A DNA stretch of 64,000 nucleotides from contig CAWBGG010000007.1 of NCBI GenBank assembly GCA_963788205.1, positions 310,001 to 374,000 of the forward strand, given 5' to 3'. This document shows positions 61,372-64,000 of the stretch, one piece after another. The position numbers and the translations under genes are program-made. The notes beneath the pieces are model-generated. The model saw nothing but the letters and a program-made list of their open reading frames with translations. It was not told the origin of the DNA and did not search any database. Each line of letters opens with the position of its first letter. Position 1 is the stretch's first letter. The stretch is from CAVVMA01 sp963788205. Lineage in GTDB: Bacteria; Desulfobacterota; Binatia; Binatales; Binataceae.

Positions 61372-62489
61372 GGCGGATCAGAAGCTCCTGTCCAGACCAA
61401 TTTGGGCGTCGTGCTTACTCCTGTCGCGTTGCACGGTGAGAGCGAGGTCGGAGCGGGGAGATGGCGCCCAGGAACAACCGGGCCGTCTGCGCGATCTCCG
61501 TCAACCGGGATGAACCCCGGGAGATCGGGAAAGTTGTCGTTGCATTCGCTCATGGGATCGCTACAAAGCTGGTGAATTCGGCTGTGCTGCGTCCAGAGGG
61601 AGGGACCATCCAGCACGGGCGCTTGCGTGGTGTCGAGACCGTTCCAACCCGCATACCAGATGGCGTCGGGAACTCCGGGATAAAGCTGCGCGGCGCGGGA
61701 ACTCGCATCGTAGACTCCTGCGACAAACCCCTTTTTATGCAGCTCCTGGACCCACGCGTTCACAAAACTGGTGACTGCGGTTGCGCATGGCGCGTTACTC
61801 GCGTCGTACGGTTCCAGGTCATAGTAAACGACCGAATGGTCTATTCCCAACGAACCGGCCGCGCACGCCGCATCATCCGCTTCCTGCCCTCCTTCGTTAG
61901 CTGCGCACACGCTTGCGGCAATGTTCCCGCACGTCGGATCGTCTGAAACCATGCGGTCATAAGCAGGGTCAGCGCAGGGCGCTTGGTATCCCAGCCAGAT
62001 GGGCGCAACGCCCCAACCCTCGGTCGAACTCCCGAAGCCCCTCACATCGTTCATCCAGTCGCTATTAAGGTTCAGATCCTGTAGTTTGCATCGCTTGACC
62101 CCACCACTGTCACAGTAGGGGTTACCTGGACAAGGATCATTGTCACTGTGGCACGCGTAGCCAGGGCAATTGGAAGGGCTACACGCCGGGTTGGGGTCCA
62201 CATTACAGGTTGAGGAAAGGAGGTAGTTCGGATAACAGGATACGTTCTTGCCGCCCAAATATACGCCAGCAAAGGTGTACGGCAGGCCCCACGCCGAGCT
62301 CATCACCTCTTTTGGTTGTACACACGTGGTGTCAAAGCCTTTCGCTTGACTGATCTCGCACAACGCCGAAGAAGACGCGCCGGTGCAGGCCGACTGACTA
62401 GGAATTTGCGCGTTGAGGTCGGTCGCTCGCATGGCCGCCGCGAGCAAGCTGAGGACAGCCAGAAGGACTTTTCCGTAAACGCTCTTCAT
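61353..62489 (-). CDS. Giant secreted Kelch/Ig-like protein, N-terminal part with DUF1906-type glycosidase-like domain (frameshifted)
   Basis: GGAGGGG precedes the ATG at 62489. Sec signal VYGKVLLAVLSLLAAAMR. Residues about 35-320 look like a DUF1906 glycoside-hydrolase-like domain (LGIDHSVVYYDLEPYDASNA, VQELHKKGFVAGVYDASSRA, PDAIWYAGWNGLDTTQAP) with an unusual insertion of many cysteines (ACSPSNCPGYACHSDNDPCP). Conserved acidic residues of a glycosidase are hinted at in YYDLEPY. The frame fails at about 61372 by one missing base in CCGCCG; the FN3-like module (SPCNATGVSTTPKLVWTG) then continues in the next frame. Full protein about 1684 residues. Confidence 0.8.
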   Translation of the reverse strand: MKSVYGKVLLAVLSLLAAAMRATDLNAQIPSQSACTGASSSALCEISQAKGFDTTCVQPKEVMSSAWGLPYTFAGVYLGGKNVSCYPNYLLSSTCNVDPNPACSPSNCPGYACHSDNDPCPGNPYCDSGGVKRCKLQDLNLNSDWMNDVRGFGSSTEGWGVAPIWLGYQAPCADPAYDRMVSDDPTCGNIAASVCAANEGGQEADDAACAAGSLGIDHSVVYYDLEPYDASNAPCATAVTSFVNAWVQELHKKGFVAGVYDASSRAAQLYPGVPDAIWYAGWNGLDTTQAPVLDGPSLWTQHSRIHQLCSDPMSECNDNFPDLPGFIPVDGDRADGPVVPGRHLPAPTSLSPCNATGVSTTPKLVWTGASDPPFTGSS

Positions 62490-62677
62490 TTTGCCCCTCC
62501 ATTGCGGTCGATCAGCGATTCGAAACCGCAGCCCCTGATCAAAACCCCATTTGCCAGGAGAAAACACTTGATTCCCCTACTTCGGGATCGCACTGAATCG
62601 CCGACGACTCACAGTTGACAACATCGTGCGAAGCGCGTTTGTAGCATCAGTAAGGTGGATATGCAAACGCTCCGAAG

Positions 62678-62777
62678 CAAGGGGGCGTCCTTGGCGACAG
62701 GAGCCTTGCGCCAGCCGTTACGGCCGTAGAGAAGGCTGAGCGAACCGGCTCCGCTCGTCCGAGCCTCCGCCCCCTTG
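62678..62777. repeat. 100-bp inverted-repeat element
   Basis: CAAGGGGGCG (62678-62687) and CGCCCCCTTG (62768-62777) are perfect 10-bp inverted arms around about 80 bp. Located in the 296-bp gap 62490-62785, just beyond the aminotransferase stop. Could work as a terminator structure or be a MITE; nothing else seen in this gap. Confidence 0.45.
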
Positions 62778-62785
62778 GAGAGCCG

Positions 62786-64000
62786 CTACGCCCCGAATTG
62801 GCCGCGCACGGCCTTGAAGGCCTCATCGGTCACATCGAGCGTGCGGCGGATGTCTTCTTCGGAGTGTGCTGCGGAGAGGAACCAGTTGTGGCGGGGATGG
62901 AAGAATATCCCGTGGGTCGCCGCGTAGGCGCAGAACGCGGTGATTCGATCCCACTTGTCGTTGTCGGCCTTGAAGGTCATATACGGCATCGCGGGCGGCC
63001 CTGAGTAAGTCACCTCAAAACCGTGCGAACGCGCCTGCGCCAGCATCCCGTCGCGCAGTATCTCGCCGCTGTGGCGCATCTTCTCGATTCCGCCGCTCTG
63101 CTTCAGCTCTTGCAGGCAGGCCAGCGCCGCCGCCATTGGTACTGCACTGGTGAAGTACGAGCCGGTGAAGAACACCTCCAGCGCGGCGCGTTTCAAGTCC
63201 TCACGTCCCATCGCGGCCGCAAGCGGATAGCCATTTGCTATCGCCTTGCAATAGCAAGTCATATCGGGACGCACGCCGAAGAGCTCGCCGGAGCCGCCCA
63301 TATGCAACCGGAAGCCGGCGCGGACGTCATCGAGGATGAAGATGATCCCATTGTCGTCGCAGAGCTTGCGCACGCCGGGCAGGAAGCCTTCCGCCGGCAT
63401 CTCGGAGTCATGCGCCGCGTCGTGTCGGAACGGCGTCAGCATTATTCCCGCAATCTCGCCGCGATGCTCTTCGACCAGCCGGCTGAGCCCTTCAAGATCG
63501 TTGTAGCGAAAATTGAGCACGTTGGCGCGATCTTCCGGCGTGACTCCATTGGGCAGCGGACTCACCCACGCGTGCGTGCCGTGATAGGCCCCGGTTGCGG
63601 CGATAATCTTGCGCCGCCCGGTGAAATGACGCGCGACCATCGTTGCCCAGGTGCATACGTCAGAGCCGTTTTTGGCGAACACCGTCCAATCCGCGCACGG
63701 CGTGGTCTCGACCAGGTATTCGGCCAGCTCTACCCAGAGCGCGGTCGGCGCGTTGAAGCAGTTGCCCTGCTCCCTCTGGCAGCGCGCCGCTTCCTCGACG
63801 CGGGGATGGCGATGGCCCAGCACGATTGGCCCATAGGAGCACATGTAGTCGATGTACTCGTTGCCATCAACGTCCCACACGCGCGAACCCTCGCCGCGCG
63901 CAAAGAAGCTCGGATACGACCCCATCGCGAGCAGGCGCGGCGATTGATGGCCGTAGATGCCGCCGGGGATGACTTTCTTGGCGCGCGCGAACAGCGCGTT
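62786..64000 (-). CDS. Class III (PLP-dependent) aminotransferase, glutamate-1-semialdehyde aminomutase-like; N-terminus beyond window
   Basis: 405 residues visible, still open at the right edge; it starts off-window (reads NALFARAKKVIPGGIYGHQS at 64000). FARGEGSRVWDVDGNEYIDY and SYGPIVLGHRHPRVEEA are the class III N-terminal landmarks; FAKNGSDVCTWATMVARHFT the GSE-like region, IFILDDVRAGFRLHMGG the Asp that binds PLP nitrogen, and MTCYCKAIANGYPLAAAMG has the Schiff-base Lys. Closest to HemL-type aminomutases and related aminotransferases with other substrates. Without hem genes nearby I do not assume heme biosynthesis. A remnant of a related copy lies at 57150. Confidence 0.9.
   Translation of the reverse strand, partial: NALFARAKKVIPGGIYGHQSPRLLAMGSYPSFFARGEGSRVWDVDGNEYIDYMCSYGPIVLGHRHPRVEEAARCQREQGNCFNAPTALWVELAEYLVETTPCADWTVFAKNGSDVCTWATMVARHFTGRRKIIAATGAYHGTHAWVSPLPNGVTPEDRANVLNFRYNDLEGLSRLVEEHRGEIAGIMLTPFRHDAAHDSEMPAEGFLPGVRKLCDDNGIIFILDDVRAGFRLHMGGSGELFGVRPDMTCYCKAIANGYPLAAAMGREDLKRAALEVFFTGSYFTSAVPMAAALACLQELKQSGGIEKMRHSGEILRDGMLAQARSHGFEVTYSGPPAMPYMTFKADNDKWDRITAFCAYAATHGIFFHPRHNWFLSAAHSEEDIRRTLDVTDEAFKAVRGQFGA

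Noticed and set aside
1..64000. tRNA, rRNA, riboswitch or phage integrase
   Set aside because: No cloverleaf, rRNA core motif, riboswitch pattern or integrase frame was seen by reading; a covariance-model scan was not possible.

Overview
The window is 64 kb of GC-rich bacterial chromosome from a Gram-negative organism: it has a TolC/RND efflux system, an outer-membrane porin, many lipobox proteins, RecBCD and Tat and Sec leaders. There is no rRNA, tRNA, CRISPR array or phage module that I can see. The strong GCG/ATC/GCC codon bias, the CaiB-type CoA transferase, the quinoprotein dehydrogenase and the secreted proteins with long Thr-Pro linkers ending in choice-of-anchor-D-type domains resemble uncultured soil lineages such as Candidatus Binatota. 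That placement is an impression from gene style, not a demonstrated assignment.

Layout. 1-2.3 kb: a two-domain CoA transferase running off the left edge. 2.3-9.8 kb: a phosphate-related region with sixA, a 27-residue membrane peptide, an HD-fused exopolyphosphatase, a low-molecular-weight phosphatase/arsenate-reductase-like protein, pstS, and a lipoprotein plus coiled-coil porin pair. Four places here carry hexamers of TTAACC type repeated every 11 bp, the layout of a Pho box, and three of them are followed 9-10 nt later by a -10-like hexamer. 9.8-16.6 kb: RND pump, adaptor and TolC operon (tolC frameshifted) and two small envelope proteins. 16.7-20.3 kb: BON-like secreted protein, UvrD helicase and a DsbA-like thioredoxin. 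20.3-23.0 kb: an accessory island with a DUF6884-like/TPR/HEPN-like protein facing a GIY-YIG nuclease-like plus DUF6884-like gene pair, with a palindromic repeat between them. 23.0-29.3 kb: paired lipoproteins, metallo-hydrolase, FabI, GloB, a Tat aldo/keto reductase with a cysteine-rich tail, a small leaderless gene next to a MITE, and a TetR regulator. 29.8-37.5 kb: three secreted proteins (Ig-like, beta-propeller, beta-helix). 38-43.4 kb: SDR, GPH-type transporter, quinoprotein. 43.5-52.3 kb: recC-recB-recD operon. 52.5-57.2 kb: methyltransferase, amidase, HicBA toxin-antitoxin, GT39 glycosyltransferase. 57.4-62.5 kb: a giant secreted DUF1906/Ig-like/Kelch protein. 62.8-64 kb: class III aminotransferase running off the right edge.

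Caution: five genes (tolC, aldo/keto reductase, beta-propeller protein, recC, giant Kelch protein) are interrupted by six one-base indels, several in short homopolymers. Otherwise intact domains continue across each one. This looks more like uncorrected sequencing error than gene decay, so these genes should be treated as probably intact in the organism.

Most interesting for follow-up: the 11-bp-phased Pho-type boxes, the DUF6884/HEPN and DUF6884/GIY-YIG island, the 27-residue membrane peptide, the vestigial aminotransferase 3' end inside the GT39 gene, and the modular Thr-Pro-linker secreted proteins.
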